Shown: positions 1-6,186, counted from the first letter of the stretch. The stretch is 9,182 nucleotides of DNA from an uncultured Cytophagaceae bacterium (GCA_937899305.1 CALDJV010000437.1:1-9182), one strand, 5' to 3'. The notes: generated by a model not told the origin, from the sequence alone. Made by a program: numbers and translations.

Positions 1-983
1 GTAGGTTTCTTAAAAGTTTTGTTATCCGTCAAAGAAAACCCTTCAATGTTATTAGGCTTGAGCTCAAGCTTTTTCATTTGTTCGGGAGTAAGGGTACCCC
101 CACACGATTCATTGACTTTGTTTTGTAGCATTTTGTTCAATGCTGGAATCAAGTCTGGACGGAAAAAGTCTTGCAATTCGTATACTTTACCAGTATGAAA
201 GTTCAAGTTGATCCCCCAGGACTCACCAGGAGTAGGTTCTCCATTCTTTTCTAAGTGATGAATTTTAGTAATGCTAATCAAATCCCCTCTCAGGTAACTC
301 ACTTCATAATTAATGTCGTCTTTGAAAGGTTGATCGCAGCTTTGCAATGAGGCTTCCATTTCATCAATCGGAAAATGAACCTTGATCAATTCATTCACTC
401 GCTTTTGCATTTGTATATCGCTTAGACCTATAAATTTAGGATAAGATACATGAATTTTACAAGTACCTGTTTTGGTAGAATCATACACCTCTGCGTGGCC
501 CAACTTCCAATCAGAGCGTGCCATTGGAGCGGCTGTAGCAAGGGTGAATTTTGTTTTTTCATCCCCTTTTATTCGCTCTCCGTTGATCAAACTATCCTTT
601 TCTGAGAATTGTCCTTTGATGATTGCAATTTTATTTCCATTACCATCCAACTCATTCAATTCAAATGTTTCCTCAGTAATGGTACCATCTATTATCACGT
701 CTTGTCCATCAGCAATCAACCAATAAGTACCCGAAAGCTTGTTGCCATAACGTCTGATATTAGCTCTAATGGGTTTCAAATCACCCAATTTCCCAACGTA
801 GCTTTTATCAAAACCACGTGCTGCTTCTGGAAAATTTTCAGGTTCAGTATTTTTATTTACCTGGGAACTATCCCGGTTGGTGGAGTCCGCTTTATTGTCT
901 TTTTCAGATCCTCCATTGGGACCACAGCTTGCAATTACTATGAGCATCATGAATAACCCATAGACCAACGATTTTTTCATCAT
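1..983 (-). CDS. DUF4163/DUF3298 (PdaC/RsiV-like) lipoprotein, 3' end cut by window edge
   Basis: My own reverse-strand translation from ATG at 983 stays open for 327 codons to the window edge, so the C-terminus and stop lie outside. An in-frame ATG one codon later (980) is an equally good start. Residues 3-20 form a lipoprotein signal peptide with lipobox IASC (Cys20). A low-complexity polar linker (about 21-50) follows, then a beta-rich region. From about 173 the pattern HVSYPKFIGL...MQKRVNELI is typical of DUF4163. From about 255 the segment GINLNFHTGKVYELQDFFRP is typical of DUF3298, a pairing seen in extracytoplasmic proteins such as PdaC and RsiV. It is probably membrane-tethered in the periplasm; whether it senses lysozyme or peptidoglycan as some relatives do is unknown. 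The start lies only 2 bases after the DUF4846 stop, and an AAAGG lies a few bases upstream, so it should be cotranscribed as the third gene of the operon. Confidence 0.85.
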   Translation of the reverse strand, partial: MMKKSLVYGLFMMLIVIASCGPNGGSEKDNKADSTNRDSSQVNKNTEPENFPEAARGFDKSYVGKLGDLKPIRANIRRYGNKLSGTYWLIADGQDVIIDGTITEETFELNELDGNGNKIAIIKGQFSEKDSLINGERIKGDEKTKFTLATAAPMARSDWKLGHAEVYDSTKTGTCKIHVSYPKFIGLSDIQMQKRVNELIKVHFPIDEMEASLQSCDQPFKDDINYEVSYLRGDLISITKIHHLEKNGEPTPGESWGINLNFHTGKVYELQDFFRPDLIPALNKMLQNKVNESCGGTLTPEQMKKLELKPNNIEGFSLTDNKTFKKP

Positions 984-985
984 TA

Positions 986-1837
986 TCAAAACCTTTTTAA
1001 ATTGTTCTTTTTGAAAGTCCATTCCGGGGTTTCTAGTTCTTCCCGAACCTGACGAATACTATACCAGGGATTTAAGCGACTATTGTTTAGATTTTTCAAT
1101 AGGTGAATGTCTTGAGCTGGCATATAACTTTGAGCCAGCAAAAACAATACTTCTCCAGTGCGCGAATGTCGTGCCATATCTACTACCAACACCGCATGAC
1201 CCGGAAAACCTCCCTGAATAAATACATCTCCTAGGCGTAAGTCTTGAATATTTTGTACTTTTTTTAACTCTTTGGCCAAAGAATAACTTCCCGCATAAGT
1301 AAAAACCACCTCCAGGTATTTTCTAAAATTGTGGTAAGAAGCATCATATCCTTGAGTTTTTCGCCAGCTTACTTTGTTGCCACGTATGCGGGCTCGGTAA
1401 CCCTGGCGCCATTGGGTATATAAGGCAGGATCTCCGCTGGTAAAATTGAATTTGATTTGCTGGAATTTTTTTTGTCCGAACAAATATTCAGCTCTTATCC
1501 TCATCACAGCATCAGCACATTGTTGCAGGTTTTTTTTGCCTACGTCTATGTCAATTACGGCGTACTGAGCCCGCTGATTTCGTTTTTTTTGGCCATTGTA
1601 TAGGTACACCGTTGGGTCAGGCTTGAGCCGCAGGTTACGCAAATATTGACCAAACGATTGGGGAGTAGCTTTTACCCGCTCGAAGCCAGTTGGCACCGGA
1701 ATGTTTTGAATAGCAGTAGGGAAGGGGAGCGCCGATGCCGAACCAGCAGAGGGTGAATTGCTGGATGCAGGGTTAAGTTTCCATATCAACCCGGCAAAAG
1801 TGATGATCAACAGCAACCCACCAATGGCGTATTTCAT
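986..1837 (-). CDS. DUF4846 family membrane-anchored/exported protein
   Basis: The 283-residue product starts with a hydrophobic segment (about 4-19), without a lipobox, that could be an uncleaved anchor or a signal peptide. A Ser/Ala/Pro-rich linker (22-40) follows. The rest matches the DUF4846 pattern from memory: VYLYNG (77-82), LQQCADAVMRIRAEYL (104-119), GDVFIQGGFPGHAVLVVD (203-220), LLAQSYMPAQ (233-242), NPWY (256-259) and a terminal LKRF. The family is uncharacterised. The GDVF...GHAV stretch resembles the His-containing strand of NlpC/P60 and CHAP amidases, and Cys107 opens a predicted helix, so a papain-like hydrolase fold is possible but unproven. Its ATG overlaps the TGA of the NADAR gene (ATGA at 1837-1834), which implies translational coupling. 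The length agrees with a complete gene. The family call is firm; the function is not known. Confidence 0.9.
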   Translation of the reverse strand: MKYAIGGLLLIITFAGLIWKLNPASSNSPSAGSASALPFPTAIQNIPVPTGFERVKATPQSFGQYLRNLRLKPDPTVYLYNGQKKRNQRAQYAVIDIDVGKKNLQQCADAVMRIRAEYLFGQKKFQQIKFNFTSGDPALYTQWRQGYRARIRGNKVSWRKTQGYDASYHNFRKYLEVVFTYAGSYSLAKELKKVQNIQDLRLGDVFIQGGFPGHAVLVVDMARHSRTGEVLFLLAQSYMPAQDIHLLKNLNNSRLNPWYSIRQVREELETPEWTFKKNNLKRF

Positions 1838-2328
1838 GAGTCTTTAGGATTTAAAATGTCCTCTCTCACCTGAGTCAAAACCTCGCCCAGCCAATTGGTA
1901 CCCTGCCAAGTATCACGACTCTGAGCTGCGGGGTCGTCAGCCGTAAGGCCAATGCCCCAGATTTTATCGTAAGGACTGGCTTCTACCAACTCAGTACCTG
2001 CAGTGGCCAATAGTGCTTCTTTGAGCGATTCGTTCTGGGTAAATTTGGCCTGGTTTGCATCATACACAATTTTTTTACAGTGTTTTTGCCAGGTAGCAGT
2101 ATCAAAGTTGCGTACTCGACGACCCAAGGCTTTTTGATCCCTTGGTTTTTTAGTCAACAATACTTGTTCAGCAATTTGTTCATCGTCAAAGAGCTTGGCT
2201 TTTTGATACATCATGTATTGTTCGGCACAGTTAAATGTAATGCCTTCTACCACAAAATCGGACGGGTGCCATTGAGAGAAAGGAGAACGGGTTTCCCAAA
2301 AGAAGGTGAATTTTTCGATAGTGCTCAT
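1834..2328 (-). CDS. NADAR family N-glycosidase (YbiA-like)
   Basis: A 164-residue cytoplasmic protein with the full NADAR pattern: FFW (9-11) and SPFSQW (15-20), EGITFNCAEQYMMYQKA (28-44, family acidic and Lys residues at E36 and K43), LGRRVRNFD (68-76), a KFTQN block (95-99), LVEASPYDKIWGIGL (114-128) and GTNWLGEVL (143-151). The usual motifs and length are all present, so it should be active. NADAR enzymes hydrolyse N-glycosidic bonds of ADP-ribose-like compounds. Plant and E. coli YbiA relatives break down early riboflavin-pathway intermediates, and others reverse guanine ADP-ribosylation of DNA as partners of DarT. No riboflavin gene or DarT-like toxin lies next to it here, so a solitary housekeeping or repair role is more likely. 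It is the first gene of a three-gene minus-strand operon. The region upstream of its start is the composite repeat, and no clear ribosome site is seen. Confidence 0.93.
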   Translation of the reverse strand: MSTIEKFTFFWETRSPFSQWHPSDFVVEGITFNCAEQYMMYQKAKLFDDEQIAEQVLLTKKPRDQKALGRRVRNFDTATWQKHCKKIVYDANQAKFTQNESLKEALLATAGTELVEASPYDKIWGIGLTADDPAAQSRDTWQGTNWLGEVLTQVREDILNPKDS

Positions 2329-2334
2329 AAGTTT

Positions 2335-2645
2335 ATAGTTTTTTTAGTTAGTAGTTCGGAGTCAGGAGTTGGTAGTTTTCTTTGGTCGATAGTCAATGGT
2401 CCATAGTCCACTGATTGAATGCAAAGTGAAAAACGTAAAATGAAAAATGATATTTCGCTTCGCAGAATTAATCATCAACAATCAATCATCAACAATTACT
2501 ATAGCGCTTTGTGCAACCATTTAGCCATTTAACAATGAGCGAAGCGGAACAATCAATCATCAATAATTAATAATCATTAAAGTACGTCACTTTGCGCAAC
2601 CATTTAGCCATTTAACAATGAGCGCAGCGGAACAATATAACCATT
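2335..2645 (+). repeat. Composite interspersed repeat, copy A
   Basis: This non-coding stretch fills the gap between two minus-strand genes. Read on the plus strand it has an agttag/gtcaggagttggtag block (2345-2375), a degenerate heptamer run of the form tagtcNN (about 2385-2410) and a block at 2423-2451 that is identical over 29 bases to 8661-8689. Next come a 14-bp near-perfect tandem duplication (2470-2483 and 2484-2497, core aatcatcaacaat) and two hairpin cassettes. Cassette one pairs 2505-2512 with 2539-2546. Cassette two runs from 2588 to 2629, with a weaker stem. Both share the loop text caaccatttagccatttaac. The copy ends with aacaatataaccatt at the stop codon of the lipoprotein gene. 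A 19-bp identity (2390-2408 with 8628-8646) also links it to copy B. It lies between the lipoprotein and NADAR genes and may act as a transcriptional or mRNA-end element; that is inference. Confidence 0.8.
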
Positions 2646-2647
2646 CT

Positions 2648-3163
2648 TTACTGACCAGATATTTGCTTGTCGAAACCAAATCTTTTGGCAAAGGTCAACT
2701 GGGCCTTTTTAAATTTTTGATAGGGCACACTTTCCTCCTTTTTGATGCGCTCCATCGTACTCTTGATCAAATCTTGCTCTTCTTGAGTGACCATTTTTTG
2801 TATCACCAAGGGCACCAAGCGAGCGTATTCTTCTTGGACTATTCGCTGGTAAAACTCGAATAGCTCCACCGCGGCTACTTTAAAAGTACTGTCTTTATCG
2901 ATGGGTTTCAATTGACGGGTACTGTCCAATTGATCGTTTACATTCTTGACCAGGTCATCATAGGCTGGAATCACCTTGGCCGAGTCGGTACTCGAAGAGT
3001 CAGACCTTTCGAGTATGTCAAAGAAAGAAGAGATTTCGTTGTTGATGTTTTTTTGATAACGAATGATTTTGTTGTTGTAGCGAATTGCCTTGTTAGAGTT
3101 GAATTTACACTGAGAGAAAGTTAATAAGGGAACCAGCCACCAAAGCCAAATAATTTTTTTCAT
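2648..3163 (-). CDS. LIC11966-like surface lipoprotein
   Basis: The 171-residue product has a short lipoprotein signal (MKK, Trp/Leu-rich core, then TFSQC with Cys19). The mature part is almost entirely helical and charged. Features that I recall from the LIC11966 family of small surface lipoproteins are AIRYNNKIIRYQKNI near the start of the mature chain, FKVAAVELFEFYQRIVQEEY (94-113), a VTQEEQDL segment (125-132) and a terminal AQLTFAKRFGF (154-164). It is probably a membrane-attached helical-bundle protein of unknown function. A Ser/Asp-rich segment (54-62) separates two helices. It appears monocistronic: its stop codon directly abuts repeat copy A, whose second hairpin lies about 20 bases downstream, and a large hairpin lies 115 bases upstream. 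The lipoprotein call is firm; the family name is from memory. Confidence 0.8.
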   Translation of the reverse strand: MKKIIWLWWLVPLLTFSQCKFNSNKAIRYNNKIIRYQKNINNEISSFFDILERSDSSSTDSAKVIPAYDDLVKNVNDQLDSTRQLKPIDKDSTFKVAAVELFEFYQRIVQEEYARLVPLVIQKMVTQEEQDLIKSTMERIKKEESVPYQKFKKAQLTFAKRFGFDKQISGQ

Positions 3164-3278
3164 AATGGGTTTCTAATTTTTCATCCCCGAAAATTACAAG
3201 GTGGTACGCTATAAAGCAAACAAAAGGCGTGGATTTGTATTGAAGGTATGTTTTAATGAGTTCTCAAGAATTGCTTCT

Positions 3279-3318
3279 ACCGTTGTTGGTATTGTATGAC
3301 TTACACACCAACAACGGT
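3279..3318. terminator. Strong 12-bp hairpin, possible bidirectional terminator or operator
   Basis: Positions 3279-3290 (accgttgttggt) are the perfect reverse complement of 3307-3318. Inside the loop, tgta (3293-3296) can pair with taca (3302-3305) around a 5-base loop, separated from the main stem by a small internal loop. Neither strand has a run of T after the stem, so it is not a classic intrinsic terminator. It lies between the 70-residue gene and the lipoprotein gene, both on the minus strand, and could end the first transcript or bind a regulator of the second. Confidence 0.4.
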
Positions 3319-3328
3319 TTGATTGAAA

Positions 3329-3496
3329 TTAACTGTTTTGCTGATGCGCTCGAATCCATCTCAACCAAAGTAACTCATTGGCCAAATAGCGCAACTCCAA
3401 CATGGTGAGCTCTAAATGATCAATGATGGCTTGGTATTGATGGGAGTAAAATAAAATTGTTCTTTTTGTGAAATATAAGGAACGATATTTATTCCT
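3329..3496 (-). pseudogene. Small coding-like remnant or short ORF
   Basis: After an in-frame stop at 3499-3497 the reverse strand is open for 55 codons to TAA at 3331-3329. The translation reads like real protein in its second half (SHQYQAIIDHLELTMLELRY and onward, ending RAHQQNS). It has an amphipathic Leu/Glu/Arg helix and two Trp, but the only ATG (3403) would give just 24 residues. It overlaps the 3' end of the 70-residue gene by a few bases in another frame. It may be the 3' end of a lost gene or a short peptide made by coupling to the gene before it. I do not recognise it, and chance is not excluded. Confidence 0.3.
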
Positions 3497-3701
3497 CTAT
3501 TTCTATATTATGAATCACTTCATACTTACAAAACTGCTCTAAAATGCGTTTCATCCGCTTGGTAGATACCTTTCCTCCTTCTTTGTAATAAGTATGTTTG
3601 GCGCCTCGCAAGGTAGACGTTTTTTGCTCAGCGGGTAAATTGGGGTATACATTTTCCAAGAACCATTCAAAGGCCTGTTGGATGCTTTGGAATTGGGGCA
3701 T
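3489..3701 (-). CDS. Small hypothetical protein, 70 aa
   Basis: The 70-residue product has no signal peptide or membrane segment. It starts with an aromatic helix (QQAFEWFLENVYPNLP, 8-23), then a basic patch (TLRGAKHTYYKEGGKVSTKR, 30-49) and a helix ending in an acidic tail (IEIEE). The chain looks compact and globular, with a helix - basic loop - helix plan. I recall similar short Bacteroidota proteins of unknown function but no named family. An alternative overlapping frame (3551-3733) is less protein-like and is taken as a shadow. A candidate -7 element sits about 30 bases upstream. Coding is supported by the protein-like composition and by the plausible promoter spacing. Confidence 0.65.
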   Translation of the reverse strand: MPQFQSIQQAFEWFLENVYPNLPAEQKTSTLRGAKHTYYKEGGKVSTKRMKRILEQFCKYEVIHNIEIEE

Positions 3702-3943
3702 AGGCGTACAATTAGTTTGTTTGGCAAACCCAAAGGTAAGGATTTTCTCGGTGATGTTGGTCAGGAGTTGGAGTAGTGAGGCATGCTACAAGAACAAGCG
3801 TGATTTTCTGAGCTTACCTTTGTAAATACAGGTGGGAGGCTTGTATCAGGAGCAGGGTAGTATACCTGAAAATTCTTATATAAGATGAGGATTTGGAAGG
3901 GTATAATAACAAAAAGACATTAGCCTTCACCAATGATTATATT
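3702..3943. other. Intergenic stretch with one repeat fragment
   Basis: No gene is supported here. Near the left end is a dyad gtttggcaaac (about 3720-3730) next to the -7-like element of the 70-residue gene. At 3760-3771 the 12-mer gtcaggagttgg is identical to part of the composite repeat (2361-2372), suggesting a decayed fragment. No convincing terminator hairpin with a T run follows the 79-residue gene, which ends at 3944. Confidence 0.45.
3731..3738 (-). promoter_or_regulatory. Candidate Bacteroidota -7 element
   Basis: On the minus strand these bases read TACCTTTG, matching the Bacteroidota -7 consensus TAnnTTTG. The ATG of the 70-residue gene at 3701 would then have a leader of about 20-25 bases. 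No good TTTG is seen at the -33 position, so the call rests on one half of the promoter only. Confidence 0.3.
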
Positions 3944-4183
3944 TTAGAAATTATCTTTGATCCACTTTTTGATACCTGTTTCCAGGGCTTGCATGGCCTC
4001 ATCGAGGCTACCGAAGCCGTCACCCTCCCAAATCACCCCTTCTGCGTCTAAAGCACGGGCCACTATATTTCTTCTAAATTCGTGAGTAATCTCTATGGAG
4101 TCCTCTTTGACCCAGGAGGCAACTGTGGGGTATTGTTGGGATAGATTTGATATGTTGTTGGTCCCATTCATTGTTGCGATCAT
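3944..4183 (-). CDS. Small hypothetical protein, 79 aa
   Basis: A 79-residue cytoplasmic protein without signal peptide. The core QQYPTVASWVKEDSIEIT (16-33) is followed by FRRNIVARALDAEGVIWEGD (36-55) and a helix SLDEAMQALETGIKKWIKDN (59-78). This gives a beta-rich first part, with alternating charged and hydrophobic residues and an aromatic Trp-Glu-Gly turn, and a C-terminal amphipathic helix. Similar short proteins occur in Bacteroidota as far as I remember, with no known function. ATG at 4183 and ATG at 4171 (residue 5) are both possible starts; conservation appears to begin after residue 10, so the second is a fair alternative. It is the left-hand partner of the divergent intergenic region shared with the Ldh-family gene. 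Confidence 0.7.
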   Translation of the reverse strand: MIATMNGTNNISNLSQQYPTVASWVKEDSIEITHEFRRNIVARALDAEGVIWEGDGFGSLDEAMQALETGIKKWIKDNF

Positions 4184-4538
4184 TTCGGTAGTGTATGTGT
4201 TAGTGAAAACTTAAAATCAAAAAACGATGCCAAAGTGAGCAGTTATGAGGTGTTTTGGCCTGTTGTGTACCATTAGGGCAATTTTTATGCTATAAAGTCA
4301 ATCTAAATTTGTTTTTCTGGCTGATTTAATAATAAATTAATATTTAGAAAAGCTAATTCTGTGATAATCTGTTAGTTTTGAAATTTTGTTTTTTCGAACG
4401 AAGAACCTATAAATTATTGTGTAATCACAAGAATTTGTAACAATTATCCTTCAGGTTTACCTAGTTTTCTTGTCTTTATCGTAGCTTTGGAAGTTTTACG
4501 CGATTTGATCTGCTCATATTATACCAAAATTGATTCCC
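4184..4538. other. Divergent AT-rich intergenic region
   Basis: This 355-base region separates the minus-strand 79-residue gene from the plus-strand oxidoreductase. It holds no supported ORF and is very AT-rich from about 4300 to 4440. Three TAnnTTTG matches occur on the plus strand (4304-4311, 4373-4380 and 4482-4489). The last is nearest the downstream gene. I see no riboswitch fold or strong hairpin. Confidence 0.5.
4482..4489 (+). promoter_or_regulatory. Candidate -7 element of the Ldh-family gene
   Basis: TAGCTTTG matches the Bacteroidota -7 consensus TAnnTTTG and would place the transcript start about 40 bases before the ATG at 4539. A gtttac (4455-4460) lies roughly where -33 is expected but is a weak match to TTTG. 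Two further matches upstream are possible alternatives. Confidence 0.35.
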
Positions 4539-5651
4539 ATGACTACTTACTATCAACATCTCCATCTGTATAATTTTGCCCGTGAAGTATTCGAGCAAAT
4601 TGGTTGCCCCACCGAACACGCCGAACAAGCTGCTGACGTATTGATCAGTGCCGATTTGCGAGGGATAGACTCTCACGGTATGGCGCGCTTGGCAGGGTAT
4701 GTCAAACAATGGGAAATGAAACGGCTAAATGCGCAGCCCAATATCAAAGTAGTACATGAGACTCCGAGTACTGCAGTAGTAGATGGTGACGGAGGCTTAG
4801 GGTTGGTAGTAGCTTCCAAAGCAATGGAAATCGCGATTGAGAAATCGCATAAAGTGGGTACTGGTTGGGTGGCAGTCAAAAACTCAGGACATTTTGGGAT
4901 TGCGGGACACCACGCCATGATGCCCTTACGCTATGATATGATCGGAATGACCTTGACCAATGCCAGTAGTTTGGTGACTCCCACCTTTTCGCTGGACAAA
5001 CTGCTAGGCACCAATCCCATTGCCGTAGCCATTCCAGCCGAGCGTTATCCTCCATTTGTGGCCGACTTTGCTACGAGTGCAGTAGCCTACGGTAAAATGC
5101 AAATCTTGCAACGCCAGGAAAAAGAATCACCGTTGGGTTTGGTACAAGATGAACAGGGGCAGCCCAGCCATAATCCACACGAACCCAAAATTGGAGGTGC
5201 TTTGTTGCCTTTGGGAAGCGATCGGGAACATAGCAGTCATAAAGGGTATGCTTTGGGAGCCATGGTAGATATTTTGTCAGGAGTGCTTTCGGGTGCCAAT
5301 TATGGCCCTTGGGTGCCTCCTTTTGCTACTGCGGGTAAAACCCAGGAACGAACGCCTCCGGTGGGTGAAGGAACTGGGCACTTTGTTGGAGCCATGCGTA
5401 TTGATGCCTTCCGGCCTGCGACTGAGTTCAAACAACACATGGACCAATGGATTGAAACTTTCAAAGAAGCCAAAGCCGTAGAAGGGCAGGAAGTCCTGAT
5501 TCCAGGAGAACCAGAGCGCAACGCCCATTTAGAAAGATTGATTACCGGAATTCCTTTGTTGCCTGCAGTAGAAGCAAGCCTGCAAAAACTTGCGGAGCAG
5601 TTTAATATTGACCAACCAAACCCCAAGGTGAAGCCGAGCGTAGAGGCTTGA
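4539..5651 (+). CDS. Ldh family NAD(P)-dependent oxidoreductase (malate/L-lactate dehydrogenase superfamily)
   Basis: The 370-residue protein is full length for the type-2 malate/lactate dehydrogenase family, which has a non-Rossmann NAD(P)-binding fold and includes AllD (ureidoglycolate dehydrogenase), ComC (sulfolactate dehydrogenase) and archaeal malate dehydrogenases. Residues are counted from ATG 4539: ADLRGIDSHGMARL (38-51, active-site region), NSGHFGIAGHHA (115-126, catalytic His in GHFG), GTNPIA (157-162), DFATSAVAYGK (176-186), SHKGYALG (233-240), GHFVGAMRID (280-289) and PGEPE (322-326). It reduces or oxidises a 2-hydroxy/2-keto acid with NAD(P)H in the cytoplasm; the substrate cannot be read from the sequence. 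An in-frame TTG at 4530 exists, but ATG 4539 starts the normal MTTYYQHL helix. The gene stands alone, with a repeat-rich region after the stop. No allantoin, coenzyme M or sulfolactate genes accompany it. Confidence 0.93.
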   Translation: MTTYYQHLHLYNFAREVFEQIGCPTEHAEQAADVLISADLRGIDSHGMARLAGYVKQWEMKRLNAQPNIKVVHETPSTAVVDGDGGLGLVVASKAMEIAIEKSHKVGTGWVAVKNSGHFGIAGHHAMMPLRYDMIGMTLTNASSLVTPTFSLDKLLGTNPIAVAIPAERYPPFVADFATSAVAYGKMQILQRQEKESPLGLVQDEQGQPSHNPHEPKIGGALLPLGSDREHSSHKGYALGAMVDILSGVLSGANYGPWVPPFATAGKTQERTPPVGEGTGHFVGAMRIDAFRPATEFKQHMDQWIETFKEAKAVEGQEVLIPGEPERNAHLERLITGIPLLPAVEASLQKLAEQFNIDQPNPKVKPSVEA

Positions 5652-5737
5652 TTTTCATACTTTTAGTTACTTGGTAGCTACCCTACAGTACGGTGTCAAG
5701 AAGTTAGTGGAAAAATTTTGATTCACGTGTCAATTTC
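5652..5737. other. Short intergenic lead with palindrome
   Basis: No gene. The 10-bp palindrome ggtagctacc (5673-5682) lies 22 bases after the oxidoreductase stop. The stretch ttttagtta...ttggtagct (5661-5679) looks like a shortened version of the start of the composite repeat (8582-8610). No T run follows, so terminator function is uncertain. Confidence 0.3.
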
Positions 5738-5939
5738 GGTGATGCCCCTTTGGCGCAATGTCATTAAGTGAGTGAAAGAATGTTGATTAACGAACGCTGA
5801 TCAACGATGTAAGAAGGGGGGGCTGACGCTTGCAATAACTGAGCATATCACCGTTTTTTACTTCATAATTGGGAGTTCACTGATCAATATTCGTCATTCA
5901 CTTTTTTATAAATAGCGCTTCACTTAATGACATTGCTCT

Positions 5940-6022
5940 TCAGTAAGACCAACGAATAGGAGACTGGTGTATCACTATATTTTCGCGATCACCGACTACT
6001 TCCTTTCATTTGGTCTTACTGA
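5940..6022. other. Long-range 12-bp stem competing with the hairpin at 6004
   Basis: tcagtaagacca (5940-5951) is perfectly complementary to tggtcttactga (6011-6022). The right arm overlaps both the left arm and the loop of the 6004-6040 hairpin, so only one of the two structures can form at a time. Confidence 0.5.
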
Positions 6023-6040
6023 TAAGGAGACCAAATGAAA
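6004..6040. other. Perfect 13-bp hairpin
   Basis: tttcatttggtct (6004-6016) pairs perfectly with agaccaaatgaaa (6028-6040) around an 11-base loop. No T run follows on the plus strand, so it is not a standard intrinsic terminator for the oxidoreductase gene more than 350 bases upstream. Confidence 0.6.
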
Positions 6041-6186
6041 CGTAGCAAATCCTCTGAAGCAAGAGGTTGAATGACTTGCATTGCGGTGACTCAGATTTTA
6101 TATAACTGAGGCATATCACCTCTCACATTGTCCATTTTTAACCATCAGCCCTCCCTCAATCCCCCCTATCTTAGCGATATAAAACA

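Larger units (their letters stand above)
5738..6120. repeat. MITE-like or structured repeat region
   Basis: This non-coding region has several linked repeats. Its outer ends are imperfect inverted repeats: left ggtgatgcc...gcaatgtcatt (5738-5765) against right aatgac..cattgcg...ggcatatcacc (6070-6120), with insertions on the right. A 17-bp perfect inverted repeat joins 5755-5771 to 5920-5936. A direct repeat ataactgag(g)catatcacc occurs at 5835-5852 and 6102-6120. Local hairpins lie at 5782-5805, 6004-6040, 6051-6066 and 6085-6120. No ORF of note is present and no target duplication is evident. It could be a decayed miniature transposable element or a structured RNA; the sequence cannot decide. 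Confidence 0.5.

Noticed and set aside
472..956. Two plus-strand ORFs of 84 and 115 codons
   Set aside because: They are antisense to the lipoprotein frame 983-1, which has a signal peptide, lipobox and family motifs across the same bases.
1834..2328. NADAR gene as the antitoxin of a DarT-type toxin pair
   Set aside because: No DarT-like ADP-ribosyltransferase is visible beside it; the neighbours are an envelope protein and a lipoprotein, and the other side is repeat DNA.
2470..2645. CRISPR array
   Set aside because: The repeated units are hairpin cassettes with related loops and no unique spacers of constant length; no cas gene is present.
2618..2863. 81-codon plus-strand ORF
   Set aside because: It starts inside the repeat and then runs antisense to the LIC11966-like lipoprotein gene.
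4304..4380. TAnnTTTG matches at 4304-4311 and 4373-4380 as main promoters
   Set aside because: They match the -7 consensus but lie far from the start, lack a -33 partner, and such matches are expected by chance in AT-rich DNA.
4530..4538. TTG at 4530 as the start of the Ldh-family gene
   Set aside because: ATG 4539 is three codons later and begins the sequence normal for the family; no ribosome site favours the TTG.
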